The position numbers and the translations under genes were made by a program. The notes under the pieces are model-generated. The model ran no database searches. It was not told where the DNA came from and worked only from the letters and a program-made list of their open reading frames with translations. This document shows, piece by piece, positions 52,381 through 61,501 of a DNA stretch of 64,000 nucleotides (positions are counted from its first letter, which is position 1; each line of letters begins with the position of its first letter). The stretch is from Bacteroidales bacterium (GTDB taxonomy: Bacteria; Bacteroidota; Bacteroidia; Bacteroidales; UBA932), in the NCBI GenBank assembly GCA_028724885.1, contig JAQYTJ010000051.1:1-64000 (forward strand). Direction: 5' to 3'.

Positions 52381-53007
52381 ATGCCTGGATTAATTGGAAA
52401 GAAAATCGGAATGACTTCCGTTTTCGGTGCTGATGGAAAAAATATTCCATGCACCGTCATCGAGGCTGGTCCGTGTGTTGTCACGCAACTGCGTACGGTT
52501 GAAAAAGATGGTTATGCCGCCGTGCAGCTTGCCTATGACGAAGCAAAAGAAACACGTACCACGGCTCCTCTAATGGGGCACTTCAAAAAGGCAGGAACCA
52601 CTCCTAAGAAAAAGCTGGTGGAATTCGCGGCTGACTTCGATGGAGAACTCAAGCTCGGAGACACCATTTCCGTAACTGATGTCGTCAAAGACGGCACCAA
52701 GTTCGTAGATGTTGTCGGTACTTCTAAAGGTAAGGGCTTCCAAGGCGTAGTTCATCGTTATCACTTCCAAGGTGTAGGCGGTGCTACTCATGGACAGCAC
52801 AACAGGTTACGTAAGCCAGGTTCTCTGGGTGCTTCTTCTTATCCTTCCCGTGTATTCCCGGGAATGAGGATGGGCGGCCGCATGGGCAATGACAGAGTAA
52901 AGGTGTTCAACCTCGAAATCGTCAAGGTCATCCCTGAAAACAATCTTCTAGTCATAAAAGGTTCCGTTCCCGGAGCCAGGGGTTCATATCTATCATTGGA
53001 GTTTTAA
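52381..53007 (+). CDS. rplC: 50S ribosomal protein L3
   Basis: 208 residues. Starts [15 protein letters not shown] and carries the L3 loop [39 protein letters not shown] with the glutamine that is methylated in many bacteria. First gene of the unit and preceded by its own promoter: rpsJ (S10), which normally precedes it, is absent. Confidence 0.98.
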   Translation: MPGLIGKKIGMTSVFGADGKNIPCTVIEAGPCVVTQLRTVEKDGYAAVQLAYDEAKETRTTAPLMGHFKKAGTTPKKKLVEFAADFDGELKLGDTISVTDVVKDGTKFVDVVGTSKGKGFQGVVHRYHFQGVGGATHGQHNRLRKPGSLGASSYPSRVFPGMRMGGRMGNDRVKVFNLEIVKVIPENNLLVIKGSVPGARGSYLSLEF

Positions 53008-53010
53008 GCT

Positions 53011-53643
53011 ATGGAATTACCAGTTTTGAAAATTGACGGAACAGAATCCGGAAAGAAGGTTGTTCTCGATGAGAAAGTTTTCGGCATAGAGCCGAGCGAT
53101 CACGCCATCTATCTCGACGTGGTTCAGTATCTGGCAAACCAGCGCCAAGGTACGGCCAAGACGAAGGATCGCAGTGAAGTAGCTTATTCGACGAAGAAGA
53201 TGGGTCGCCAGAAAGGCGGTGGCGGAGCACGCCATGGCTCTATTAAAGCAAACATCTACGTTGGCGGAGGTCGCGCGCACGGACCTAATCCTCGCATTTA
53301 CAGGAAGAAGCTCAACAAGAAAGTTAAGTCTCTTGCTAGATTCTCCGCACTCACTTACAAGGCTCAGGAAAATAAAATCATATTCATAGAGCCATTTGCC
53401 ATGGATGCGCCAAAGACAAAGGAATTCTTGAATATCATCTCGGCTATTAAAGCTGGGGATAGGAAAGTCCTGTTCGTTCTTCCGGCCAATTCCGATAATA
53501 TTTATCTTTCATCCCGCAACCTGCCTGAGGTTAAAGTCACCACTGTTGACGAACTCAACACTTACGTCATAATGAACGCCGAGAAGATGGTGATCATGGA
53601 TGGCGTGCAGGACATACTTTCCGAAAGGGCGGCCAATCGTTAA
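53011..53643 (+). CDS. rplD: 50S ribosomal protein L4
   Basis: 210 residues. The conserved extended loop reads STKKMGRQKGGGGARHGSIKANIYVGGGRAHGPNPR and the core begins MELPVLKIDGTESG. In other bacteria L4 lines the exit tunnel and can repress its own operon. 3 bp after rplC. Confidence 0.97.
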   Translation: MELPVLKIDGTESGKKVVLDEKVFGIEPSDHAIYLDVVQYLANQRQGTAKTKDRSEVAYSTKKMGRQKGGGGARHGSIKANIYVGGGRAHGPNPRIYRKKLNKKVKSLARFSALTYKAQENKIIFIEPFAMDAPKTKEFLNIISAIKAGDRKVLFVLPANSDNIYLSSRNLPEVKVTTVDELNTYVIMNAEKMVIMDGVQDILSERAANR

Positions 53644-53655
53644 AAGAGCAAAGAG

Positions 53656-53946
53656 ATGGGAATATTAATTAAGCCAATTGTTACAGAGAAGCTGACGGCT
53701 GAAGGCGAAAAACGCAACTGTTATGGTTTCATTGTAGATCGCAATGCTAATAAGCTTCAGATAAAGGCTGCCGTTGAGCAGTTCTATAATGTGTCCGTGA
53801 AAGATGTGAACACTATCAATTATCACGGTAAGAGAAGATCTCGCTACACGAAAGGCGGGATGGTCAAAGGACGCTCCAATCATTACAAGAAGGCATATGT
53901 AACGCTTGCCGGTGATGATAAGATCGATTTCTACGCTAATATTTAA
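53656..53946 (+). CDS. rplW: 50S ribosomal protein L23
   Basis: 96 residues: [49 protein letters not shown] is the L23 core, followed by a basic loop. It sits at the tunnel exit and docks trigger factor and SRP. 12 bp after rplD. Confidence 0.97.
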   Translation: MGILIKPIVTEKLTAEGEKRNCYGFIVDRNANKLQIKAAVEQFYNVSVKDVNTINYHGKRRSRYTKGGMVKGRSNHYKKAYVTLAGDDKIDFYANI

Positions 53947-53951
53947 GGAGG
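53945..53951 (+). promoter_or_regulatory. Strong Shine-Dalgarno AAGGAGG of rplB
   Basis: AAGGAGG ends 9 bp before ATG 53961. Most genes in this window have no such sequence, as is usual in Bacteroidota. Similar GGAG sequences precede rplV (ATAAGGAGATAG) and rpsC (GAGGAGGCAAAG). Confidence 0.6.
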
Positions 53952-53960
53952 AAACGAACA

Positions 53961-54788
53961 ATGGCAATAAGAAAATTCAAACCAACGACTCCTGGTACCA
54001 GAAATAAGGCTATCAGTTCGTTCGAGGAACTTACCACAGATAAGCCTTGCAAATCATTGCTCGAGCCTCTTAAAAGCACAGGCGGAAGAAACAACACTGG
54101 TCAGATGACCATGCGTTATATTGGTGGCGGACACAAGAGAAAGTATCGTATCATTGATTTCCTCCGCAACAAAGATAATGTGAAAGCTACTGTGCAGACC
54201 ATCGAGTATGATCCGAACCGTAGCGCCTACATTTCGCTTGTGCAGTATGAGGATGGTGTCAAGAAATACATCATCGCTCCTGCTGGGATTAAGGTAGGTC
54301 AGGAGATTGTTTCGGGTGCCGGCGTGGCTCCGGAAATCGGGAACACTCTGCCACTCGGCGAGATTCCTGTAGGTACTCTGGTTCACAATATCGAGCTTCG
54401 TCCTGGCCAGGGAGCAGCAATGGCTCGCTCAGCCGGAACTTTCGCTCAGCTTGCAGCACGCGAAGGCAATTATGCTATCCTTCGTCTCCCTTCGGGCGAG
54501 ACCAGAATGGTGCTCACCACATGCCGCGCTACCGTAGGTGTCGTTTCTAACGGCGATCACAATCTTGAATCTTCCGGCAAGGCTGGCCGCAGCCGCTGGC
54601 AGGGTCGCAGGCCTCACAACAGAGGCGTCGTGATGAACCCAGTCGATCACCCAATGGGTGGTGGTGAAGGACGTGCTTCCGGAGGTCATCCGCGTTCTCG
54701 CAAGGGACTTCCTGCTAAGGGATACAAGACACGTAATCCTAAGGCCAGGTCTAACAAGTTCATCATCGAGAGAAGGAAAAAGAAGTAA
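53961..54788 (+). CDS. rplB: 50S ribosomal protein L2
   Basis: 275 residues. [38 protein letters not shown] and the peptidyl-transferase-proximal [22 protein letters not shown] with its conserved histidine. No GAATAT hexamer occurs in this gene or the next three. Confidence 0.98.
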   Translation: MAIRKFKPTTPGTRNKAISSFEELTTDKPCKSLLEPLKSTGGRNNTGQMTMRYIGGGHKRKYRIIDFLRNKDNVKATVQTIEYDPNRSAYISLVQYEDGVKKYIIAPAGIKVGQEIVSGAGVAPEIGNTLPLGEIPVGTLVHNIELRPGQGAAMARSAGTFAQLAAREGNYAILRLPSGETRMVLTTCRATVGVVSNGDHNLESSGKAGRSRWQGRRPHNRGVVMNPVDHPMGGGEGRASGGHPRSRKGLPAKGYKTRNPKARSNKFIIERRKKK

Positions 54789-54815
54789 TATAACGGTAAA
54801 AACTTATTTTAGATT

Positions 54816-55091
54816 ATGAGTCGTTCATTAAGAAAAGGACCATACATCCAGGCAGCCCTGGAGAAAAGAATACTTGCCATGAATGATGGCAGTAAGAAGA
54901 AGGAGGTTGTCAAGACCTGGTCTCGCGCCAGCATGATTTCTCCTGACTTCGTGGGCCATACCGTAGCAGTTCATAATGGAAACAAGTTTATACCTGTTTA
55001 CATTACAGAAAATATGGTAGGCCACAAGCTTGGCGAGTTTGCGCCAACTAGAACATTCAGAGGTCACTCTGGAAACAATAAACAAGCATAA
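54816..55091 (+). CDS. rpsS: 30S ribosomal protein S19
   Basis: 91 residues, [19 protein letters not shown] and [32 protein letters not shown] are diagnostic. 27 bp after rplB. Confidence 0.98.
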   Translation: MSRSLRKGPYIQAALEKRILAMNDGSKKKEVVKTWSRASMISPDFVGHTVAVHNGNKFIPVYITENMVGHKLGEFAPTRTFRGHSGNNKQA

Positions 55092-55102
55092 GGAGATAGA
55101 AG

Positions 55103-55528
55103 ATGGGAAAACGTAAAAGAGAAATGGCCGAGAGGTTTAAGGCCGCTAAGAAGGTCACAGCCATCGCTAAATTAAAAAATGCGCCAACATCTCCTCGCAA
55201 GATGCGTCTCGTGGCAGACACCGTCAGGGGAGTAGAAGTCAACCACGCTCTGGATCTCCTTCATTACAGCAAGAAAGAGGCATCCATTCGTCTTGAGACC
55301 CTTCTGCGCAGCGCTATCGCTAACTGGGAGGCAAAGAATCCTGATGACAGCAAAGAGCTGGATAATGGCAATGTCTACGTGAAGACGATAATGGTAAACG
55401 GAGGCCGTATGCTGAAGAGAGTCCGTCCTATGCCGCAGGGCAGGGCGGGCAGAATACGCAAGCGCTCCAACCACGTAACAGTTATTCTCGACGTGAAAAA
55501 ACCAACAACATCAGAGGAGGCAAAGTAA
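55103..55528 (+). CDS. rplV: 50S ribosomal protein L22
   Basis: 141 residues. [26 protein letters not shown] and the exit-tunnel hairpin [29 protein letters not shown] identify it. The basic N-terminus ([17 protein letters not shown]) is about 20 residues longer than in E. coli. Preceded by AAGGAG; its stop is 1 bp before rpsC. Confidence 0.97.
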   Translation: MGKRKREMAERFKAAKKVTAIAKLKNAPTSPRKMRLVADTVRGVEVNHALDLLHYSKKEASIRLETLLRSAIANWEAKNPDDSKELDNGNVYVKTIMVNGGRMLKRVRPMPQGRAGRIRKRSNHVTVILDVKKPTTSEEAK

Positions 55529-55529
55529 T

Positions 55530-56303
55530 ATGGGACAGAAAACAAATCCTATTTCTAACAGAATCGGTATCACCCGTGGTTGGGACTCTAACTGGTGTGG
55601 TGGCAGCTATGCTGAGAAGATAGCCGAGGACTACGAGATTCGTAAATATCTCACGAATCGTCTCGCTAAGGCAAGCCTCTCGAAGATCGTCATTGAGAGA
55701 ACTTTGAAACTCATTACCGTGACTATCCATGCTGCAAGGCCTGGCTTCATCATCGGTAAGGGTGGCTCTGAAGTCGATAAGCTTAAGGAAGAGCTGAAGA
55801 AGGTCACGAAGAAGGACGTTCAGATTAACATTTTCGAAGTTAAGAGACCGGAGGTAGACGCTAACATCGTCGCTGACAGCATCGCTCGTCAGATTGAGGG
55901 TCGTGTTTCTTACAGAAGAGCTATCAAGATGGCTATTGCTTCAACCATGAGGGTTGGCGCAGAAGGCATTAAGATTCAGATCAGTGGCCGTGTTGGCGGA
56001 GCCGAAATGGCCAGAAGCGAGATGTTCAAGGAAGGGCGTACCCCTTTGCATACTTTCCGTGCCGACATCGACTACGCTCTTGCGGTAGCAAGGACTAAGG
56101 TTGGGGCTCTCGGAATCAAGGTGTGGATCTGCAACGGTGAGCGCTATGGCAGGCAGGATCTTACCCCTAATGCCATGAATGCCGCTAATGCTCAGGCAGC
56201 TAAAGCACGTCCACAGAGAGGCGATCGTAGGGGTGGAGACCGCAGAGGTGGCGATCGTCGCGGAGGCCGTGGCCGTCGTGATAACGCCAAAGCAGCTGAA
56301 TAA
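55530..56303 (+). CDS. rpsC: 30S ribosomal protein S3 with Gly/Arg-rich tail
   Basis: 257 residues. [22 protein letters not shown], the KH domain loop [18 protein letters not shown] and the C-terminal domain [35 protein letters not shown] are typical. A tail of about 30 residues ([20 protein letters not shown]) is an RGG-like repeat encoded by an 18-bp-period repetitive DNA tract. Last gene of the unit: rplP (L16), rpmC and rpsQ, which normally follow, are absent and a terminator comes 18 bp later. Confidence 0.98.
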   Translation: MGQKTNPISNRIGITRGWDSNWCGGSYAEKIAEDYEIRKYLTNRLAKASLSKIVIERTLKLITVTIHAARPGFIIGKGGSEVDKLKEELKKVTKKDVQINIFEVKRPEVDANIVADSIARQIEGRVSYRRAIKMAIASTMRVGAEGIKIQISGRVGGAEMARSEMFKEGRTPLHTFRADIDYALAVARTKVGALGIKVWICNGERYGRQDLTPNAMNAANAQAAKARPQRGDRRGGDRRGGDRRGGRGRRDNAKAAE

Positions 56304-56321
56304 GCATAGTCACTTTATAAG

Positions 56322-56358
56322 AAAAAGGCTGGTCGTTCATTTGACTCAGCCTTTTTTA
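56322..56358 (+). terminator. Terminator of the ribosomal protein unit
   Basis: AAAAAGGCTG (56322-56331) pairs with CAGCCTTTTT (56347-56356), loop 15 nt, followed by more T. It ends the operon right after rpsC. Confidence 0.88.
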
Positions 56359-56404
56359 TTTTGTTTATATGCGTAAAAGTTTTTAAATTAGAAGTTCAAA
56401 AAAC

Positions 56405-56424
56405 AATATTCATAAATATTCATA
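56405..56424. repeat. 10-bp tandem repeat AATATTCATA x2 before the oxidoreductase
   Basis: Two exact copies of AATATTCATA directly abut, 8 bp before ATG 56433. Each contains ATATTC, the over-represented hexamer. Similar double hexamers occur in the gaps at 14344-14355 and 19176-19192. Confidence 0.8.
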
Positions 56425-56432
56425 ATAGCACT

Positions 56433-57737
56433 ATGAAAGAGACCAGGAGAAGTTTCCTTAAGAAATCTGCGGCAGGCTTGGCCCTGTTTACGATTCTGCC
56501 TAGAAACGTATTCGGAGCGATGAACGGTGAAAAGAAGTATACCGCTCCAAGTGACCAGCTGACTCACGGAATAATTGGGGTAGGCGGAATCGGAATGTCT
56601 AATTTGCATTTTTTCAGCAATGATCGTTGTCGGCTCGTGTCGGTATGTGATGTGGACAAGGATCATCTTGACAATGCCATAGCGGGAGGAAAGGAAAAAT
56701 TTGGAAAGACGCTGAAATCTTACCATGATTGGCGAGAGCTTGTACATGACTCTGACGTGGACATCGTAGACGTTGCCACTCCATCGCACTGGCACGCTTT
56801 AATGTCCATAGAGGCAGCTCGCGCAGGCAAAGACATTTTCTGCGAGAAACCAATGACCAGAACGATCGGCGAGGGACAGAAAGTCGTGGATGCCGTGAAC
56901 CGCTACGGAAGTATGTTCCGCCTAGATACCTGGTTCCGTTTCAAAGACACATTCTATGGGCTTGGTACAACGGTTGAGCCGTTAAAGAAACTTGTCGATA
57001 GCGGACTTCTCGGATGGCCTCTCACGGTTAGAATTTCTGGAGCGACTGGATTTGCATGGAAGTTCTACTGGACTGGCAAAGAGAATCTAGTGCCTCAGCC
57101 GGTTCCAGAAGTGCTGGATTACGATATGTGGCTTGGACCTGCTCCATACAAGCCTTATAACCCTCATCGGGTGCATCAAACCTTCCGCGGCTATTGGGAC
57201 TATGAGTCTGGCGGATTAGGTGACATGGGGCAGCACTACATAGACCCGGTGCAATATATTCTTGGTAAGGATGACACATTCCCAGTGAAGGTCGAGGCAG
57301 ATGCTCCTCAGCAGCACCCAGATGCAGTGGGAATATGGAGAAACATTACTTACACCTACGAGGATGGCTGTAAGATTATCCTCGAAGGCGAAGGCTTTGA
57401 GAGCAAGGGTAAGGTGCCTTATATCGAAGGCCCTAAAGGGAAACTGTACAAGGGTTTCGAATGCACCATCCCAAATATAATGGATATATTGAACAAGATG
57501 CCTGATTCTGAGCCGAGGGTGACGGATTTCCTGGAAAGCGTAAGGACACGCCAGAAGTTCGCTCTGAATGAGGTGAACGGACATCACAGCTGCACCATCG
57601 TGAATATGGGAGCTTGCGCCCTGCGTCTAGGCAGAACGCTGAACTTCGATCCTAAGACCCAGCGCTTCATAAATGACGACGCAGCTAATTTATTAATTAA
57701 TCAGCCAATGAGAGAGCCTTGGGCTTCAATGATGTAA
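56433..57737 (+). CDS. Tat-exported Gfo/Idh/MocA oxidoreductase
   Basis: Starts at ATG 56433 (MKETRRSFLKKSAAGLALF), giving a twin-arginine signal. 434 residues. The Rossmann domain has HGIIGVGGIGMSNLHF and VDIVDVATPSHWHALMSIEAARAGKDIFCEKPMT with the EKP motif; the C-terminal dehydratase-like fold has GLGDMGQHYIDPVQYILG. Exported members use tightly bound NAD and oxidise sugars at C3 in the periplasm. It precedes a HEAT-DUF1080 protein by 15 bp and is followed by a cytoplasmic family member, which together fit a 3-keto-glycoside route. No -7 box was recognised in front of it. Confidence 0.9.
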   Translation: MKETRRSFLKKSAAGLALFTILPRNVFGAMNGEKKYTAPSDQLTHGIIGVGGIGMSNLHFFSNDRCRLVSVCDVDKDHLDNAIAGGKEKFGKTLKSYHDWRELVHDSDVDIVDVATPSHWHALMSIEAARAGKDIFCEKPMTRTIGEGQKVVDAVNRYGSMFRLDTWFRFKDTFYGLGTTVEPLKKLVDSGLLGWPLTVRISGATGFAWKFYWTGKENLVPQPVPEVLDYDMWLGPAPYKPYNPHRVHQTFRGYWDYESGGLGDMGQHYIDPVQYILGKDDTFPVKVEADAPQQHPDAVGIWRNITYTYEDGCKIILEGEGFESKGKVPYIEGPKGKLYKGFECTIPNIMDILNKMPDSEPRVTDFLESVRTRQKFALNEVNGHHSCTIVNMGACALRLGRTLNFDPKTQRFINDDAANLLINQPMREPWASMM

Positions 57738-57738
57738 T

Positions 57739-57745
57739 AAAGGAG
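57739..57745 (+). promoter_or_regulatory. Shine-Dalgarno AAAGGAG deciding the start of the DUF1080 gene
   Basis: AAAGGAG is followed by TATGAAT and then ATG 57753: 7-nt spacing to this ATG but only 1 nt to the ATG at 57747. The second ATG of ATG-AAT-ATG is thus the likely start. Confidence 0.65.
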
Positions 57746-57752
57746 TATGAAT

Positions 57753-60170
57753 ATGAAAAAGATATTTACGATAATAGCCTCCCTGGCCCTCGTGTTCTCA
57801 GTTTATGCCCAGGATGCCAGACAAAGGACGACAGAAACCATAGTCGCCGACGTGCTGGCTGCAATGCCCGCGCAAGATGCTTCACAGTTTAATGAACAGA
57901 TGAAGGATTTGGCTGCCGCAGCGCCTGAATCAATCATCGAAATAGCTAGGATTATGAAGCCTGCCGGCGAGGGCGTGAGAAACAGCATTTATGAATATGC
58001 CCTCAGCGGGGTTGTATATTATGTGACTGATCCTGCTCACAAAGAAAATGCGACGAATGTGCTGATGGGTTTGCAGCAGGCTGCCGAAGCTTGCTCCGAT
58101 GCCGCGAATAAAGCATTCATCGAGTCGCTCGAAATGTATCTGAAACCTGCGGAGACGCAGCTAATGGCGCAGAAGCTCACTGTCAAAGAAGCAGGCAAGC
58201 TGCTGAAATCTGGTGCCATACAGGACAAGTGCTATGCCGCCAAGACAATAATTGAGGACGGTACCATGTCGCAGGGCATGAAGGCACTTGCGAATGCGTT
58301 AAAGGGCGATGAAATACAGCTGCGCAATGCTGCCTTGGGCTACGCTACCTGCAAATACGGAGTCGAGGCTCTTGCCCCGATGCTCATTAAGGCATTCCCT
58401 AAGGCCTCTGTGGGAACTAAGAAGGATCTGCTCAACTGGTTCGGCAACAATAATGTCGCCTCGGCAGAGAGCTTGGTTTCCGGAGCTATGGCCGGAGACG
58501 GAGATATAGCATCGGCTGCAATCTACGCTGCTGGCAAAATAGGCGGAGATAAGTTAGGAAAAGAGCTGATCGGCTTCCTTGGCGGCTCCGACGCAGTGAA
58601 GTCAGCAGCAGCTCTTGCCGCCCTCAAGTCTTTCAAGGGAGATATTCAGAAAGAGGTAATCGGGGCGATCGGGACTGCGCCAAATGCAGATGGCCTTATG
58701 AATATTGCATCTACCAGAATGATGTCTGAAGCTTACCCTGTGATATTCAAGAAATATCAGAGTGGCGATGCCAACGCTGCCAAATATCTTTCGGGAGTAG
58801 TCGGCACGCAGAATATTCAGGAAATAGGGAATGTGCTAGCCTCTGCAAAGGACAATGTCCCACAGTTGCAGAATGCATTATATTCATGCATCCACACTCT
58901 TGCCCCACAGGAGCAGTATGCCCAGGTAAGGTCACTCATTGACAAGGCTTCTGCGAAGGATAATTTCTATGCGGTGCTTGCTCGCACTGGCACCGATGCC
59001 GCCGTCGAAGACCTGGAAAAGGCTTACTCTAATGGTTCAGGAGCTGCGCTCCAAGGCCTCCTCGGCATCGACAACGCCAAAGCTGCCCCAATACTTAAGA
59101 ATATTGCTAAATCCGATGCCTCTAAGATTGGCACCGTGCTTCCTCGCTACATTGACCTAGTGAGCGTTTACGTGCAAGATCTTGACGTAAAGCGCTTCGA
59201 TCTGAAAGACGCTTTGGAACTCGCCAATGCCAAGGAATTGAAAGCCAAGGCTTTGAATGCGCTTTCCGAAATACCGACGATGAAAGCGTTCTTGCTTGCA
59301 GGTCAGTATCTGGATGATAAAGACGCTGCTTACGCTGCCGCCCATGCGGTAAAGAACATTGCGAACAAGACGACGGAAGAGATTAACTACGACGACCTAA
59401 AAGCCAATCTGGAAAAGGCAGTGAAAGTCTTATCGTCTACTGGCTATGCCGATGACGGCTATGCCATAAGCGAGATTAACAAGATGCTCTCCGAAGCAAA
59501 GCCTTCGTCCGTGAGCCAGCTGACCGATGAGGAAAAGGAGCAGGGTTTCGAGATGCTTTTCGATGGGACTAGCCTGGATAAATTCCATGGAGACAAGGAA
59601 GGTTACACTCCGGTGAACGGCGCGATTCTGGTTTCCGCCAATTACGGCAGCACGGGTAATCTCTACACTCTGAATGAATACCGCAATTTCGTATTGCGTT
59701 TTGAATTCTGCTTTACGAAAGAGGGTGCAAATAACGGAGTGGGCGTGAGAACCCCTATGGGAGTCGATGCCGCCTACAACGGAATGTGCGAAGTGCAGAT
59801 ACTCGACCACGATGCCCCTATGTACGCCAATTTGCACGAATATCAGGTACATGGCTCAGTGTATGGCGTTATTCCGGCGAAGCGAATCAAGCACAAGGCG
59901 CTTGGCGAGTGGGAGACTGAAGAAATCAGAGTAGAAGGCAATCACATTAAGGTCACTGTCAATGGTGAGGTGATCGTGGATGGCGATGTCCGAAAAGCTT
60001 GCAAAGGACACAATGTCGCACCTGACGGAGGCACATACAATCCTTACACCGTAGACCACAAGAACCATCCTGGCATGTTCAACAAAAAAGGCTATGTCTC
60101 ATTTTGCGGCCATGGCGAGGGTTTGAAATTAAGAAACGTGCGAATACTTGACCTTGGTGATAAGAAATAA
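57753..60170 (+). CDS. Exported HEAT-repeat / DUF1080 (3-keto-disaccharide hydrolase-like) protein
   Basis: Start at ATG 57753 on account of the Shine-Dalgarno spacing. 805 residues. Signal peptide to about SVYAQD. Residues ~30-590 are alanine-rich helical repeats of HEAT type (ALKGDEIQLRNAALGYATCKYGVEAL and similar). The C-terminal ~200 residues are a DUF1080 domain: EKEQGFEMLFDGTSLDKFHG, NFVLRFEFCFTKEGANNGVGVRTP, DHDAPMYANLHEYQVHGSVYG, WETEEIRVEGNHIKVTVNGEVI and the final GLKLRNVRI strand. DUF1080 proteins include 3-keto-glycoside hydrolases/lyases that cleave sugars already oxidised at C3. The HEAT part may bind a partner. Stop overlaps the next start (TAATG). Confidence 0.86.
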   Translation: MKKIFTIIASLALVFSVYAQDARQRTTETIVADVLAAMPAQDASQFNEQMKDLAAAAPESIIEIARIMKPAGEGVRNSIYEYALSGVVYYVTDPAHKENATNVLMGLQQAAEACSDAANKAFIESLEMYLKPAETQLMAQKLTVKEAGKLLKSGAIQDKCYAAKTIIEDGTMSQGMKALANALKGDEIQLRNAALGYATCKYGVEALAPMLIKAFPKASVGTKKDLLNWFGNNNVASAESLVSGAMAGDGDIASAAIYAAGKIGGDKLGKELIGFLGGSDAVKSAAALAALKSFKGDIQKEVIGAIGTAPNADGLMNIASTRMMSEAYPVIFKKYQSGDANAAKYLSGVVGTQNIQEIGNVLASAKDNVPQLQNALYSCIHTLAPQEQYAQVRSLIDKASAKDNFYAVLARTGTDAAVEDLEKAYSNGSGAALQGLLGIDNAKAAPILKNIAKSDASKIGTVLPRYIDLVSVYVQDLDVKRFDLKDALELANAKELKAKALNALSEIPTMKAFLLAGQYLDDKDAAYAAAHAVKNIANKTTEEINYDDLKANLEKAVKVLSSTGYADDGYAISEINKMLSEAKPSSVSQLTDEEKEQGFEMLFDGTSLDKFHGDKEGYTPVNGAILVSANYGSTGNLYTLNEYRNFVLRFEFCFTKEGANNGVGVRTPMGVDAAYNGMCEVQILDHDAPMYANLHEYQVHGSVYGVIPAKRIKHKALGEWETEEIRVEGNHIKVTVNGEVIVDGDVRKACKGHNVAPDGGTYNPYTVDHKNHPGMFNKKGYVSFCGHGEGLKLRNVRILDLGDKK

Positions 60171-61405
60171 TGCTTGATGTTCCGGTTCGCCTAGCCGCGA
60201 TAGGACTAGGCAACAGAACCACGAAATACCTAAACTATCTTTTGGATCATCCGCAGCAGGGCAGGCTGACAGCGATAGTCGAGCCTGACCCTAGCAGGAT
60301 GTCCGAGATTAAATCGCTTTTCGGGGTGGAAAGCGGCAATTGTTTTTCGTCAACGGAATCTTTTTTCTGCGAGAAGCGTGATGTCGATGGCGTGATTATC
60401 GGTACGCCGGACAAAACACACTATGGGATTGCCATGGATGCCATTGGGCATGGCTATCACTGCTTGCTGGAGAAGCCGATAGCGACTACGGCACGCGAGT
60501 GCATCGAAGTGGCTGAGGCTGCTAAGAAAGCTGGTGTGCTGGTGTGCGTCTGCTACGTTCTCCGTTATCATCCGTATTATCATAAAGTCAAAGACATTCT
60601 GGATTCCGGGGAGCTGGGACCGATTATTTCCGGCAGCCACATCGAGAACGTGGGAATCGACAGGATGACCCACTCTTACGTCAGGGGCATATTCTCGAAC
60701 TCGAATAAATCGACTCCTCTCATTCTTGAAAAATGCTGTCATGACATCGACATGCTGATCTGGCTCATGAATAAGCACGTGGCGAAGGTGTCCTCGTTCG
60801 GGTCTTTAGGCTGGTTCAAATCTGAGAATGCTCCAGAAGGCAGTAGCGAAAGGTGCGTCAATTGCAAGATAGAGCAGGATTGCCCTTTCTCTGCAGTAGA
60901 CCTTTATCAAAGGAGGAAAGAATGGATATCGAATTTCGTGGTTCCTAACGGGGATACTTTAGACAACGTGATTGCAAAAGAGCTTCGCGAAGGCCGCTAC
61001 GGCAGGTGCGTCTACCATTGCGACAATGACGTGGCAGACCACCAGACCGTAGGGCTGGAAATGGCTGGCGGGGTGACGATCGGGATGTCCATAGAGACCC
61101 TCACGAGACATGACGGCAGGGCGACCAAGATAAACTGCGCATTCGGGGAAGTATTTGCCGGAGGAGATAGCGTAACAGTGACGCATTTCAGCCGTTCGAG
61201 AGAGGAAAAATATAGTTTTGCAGAGACTCTGAATATGCCGCTACATGGAAATGCAGACCTCAAGATAATAGAGGATTTCCTGCAGGCTGTGCAAGATCCT
61301 GAGAATCATAAGCTGCTGTCACCGATTGAAGAAGCTCTTGAGAGCCACATCGTCTGCTTCAAGATTGAAGAATCCCGGCAGGAAGGCAAGACTATAGAAT
61401 TATAG
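60170..61405 (+). CDS. Gfo/Idh/MocA oxidoreductase, cytoplasmic, cysteine-rich
   Basis: 411 residues, no signal peptide. RLAAIGLGNRTTKYLNYL (NAD loop), VIIGTPDKTHYGIAMDAIGHGYHCLLEKPIATTARE with EKP, then LEKCCHDIDMLIWLM supplying the conserved histidine and Asp. Cysteines in ERCVNCKIEQDCPFSAVDLY and later GRCVYHCDNDVADHQT suggest a structural metal site that is characteristic of one subgroup. It would complete (reduce or oxidise) a 3-keto sugar step after the exported proteins. Coupled to the DUF1080 gene by a 1-bp overlap. Confidence 0.88.
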   Translation: MLDVPVRLAAIGLGNRTTKYLNYLLDHPQQGRLTAIVEPDPSRMSEIKSLFGVESGNCFSSTESFFCEKRDVDGVIIGTPDKTHYGIAMDAIGHGYHCLLEKPIATTARECIEVAEAAKKAGVLVCVCYVLRYHPYYHKVKDILDSGELGPIISGSHIENVGIDRMTHSYVRGIFSNSNKSTPLILEKCCHDIDMLIWLMNKHVAKVSSFGSLGWFKSENAPEGSSERCVNCKIEQDCPFSAVDLYQRRKEWISNFVVPNGDTLDNVIAKELREGRYGRCVYHCDNDVADHQTVGLEMAGGVTIGMSIETLTRHDGRATKINCAFGEVFAGGDSVTVTHFSRSREEKYSFAETLNMPLHGNADLKIIEDFLQAVQDPENHKLLSPIEEALESHIVCFKIEESRQEGKTIEL

Positions 61406-61464
61406 GCATGCTGCCCGATATCGAAAATGGCAAAGTTTTTTCGTAATAATTCCAAATATATTCA

Positions 61465-61472
61465 TATCTTTG
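61465..61472 (+). promoter_or_regulatory. -7 box TATCTTTG for TlpA-like gene
   Basis: Full TAnnTTTG match, 29 bp before ATG 61502 with a T-rich stretch at 61437-61442 in the -33 region. Transcription starting near 61479 excludes the in-frame ATG at 61427. Confidence 0.6.
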
Positions 61473-61501
61473 AACCGACATTTGAAATTAGTTTTAACTT
61501 A

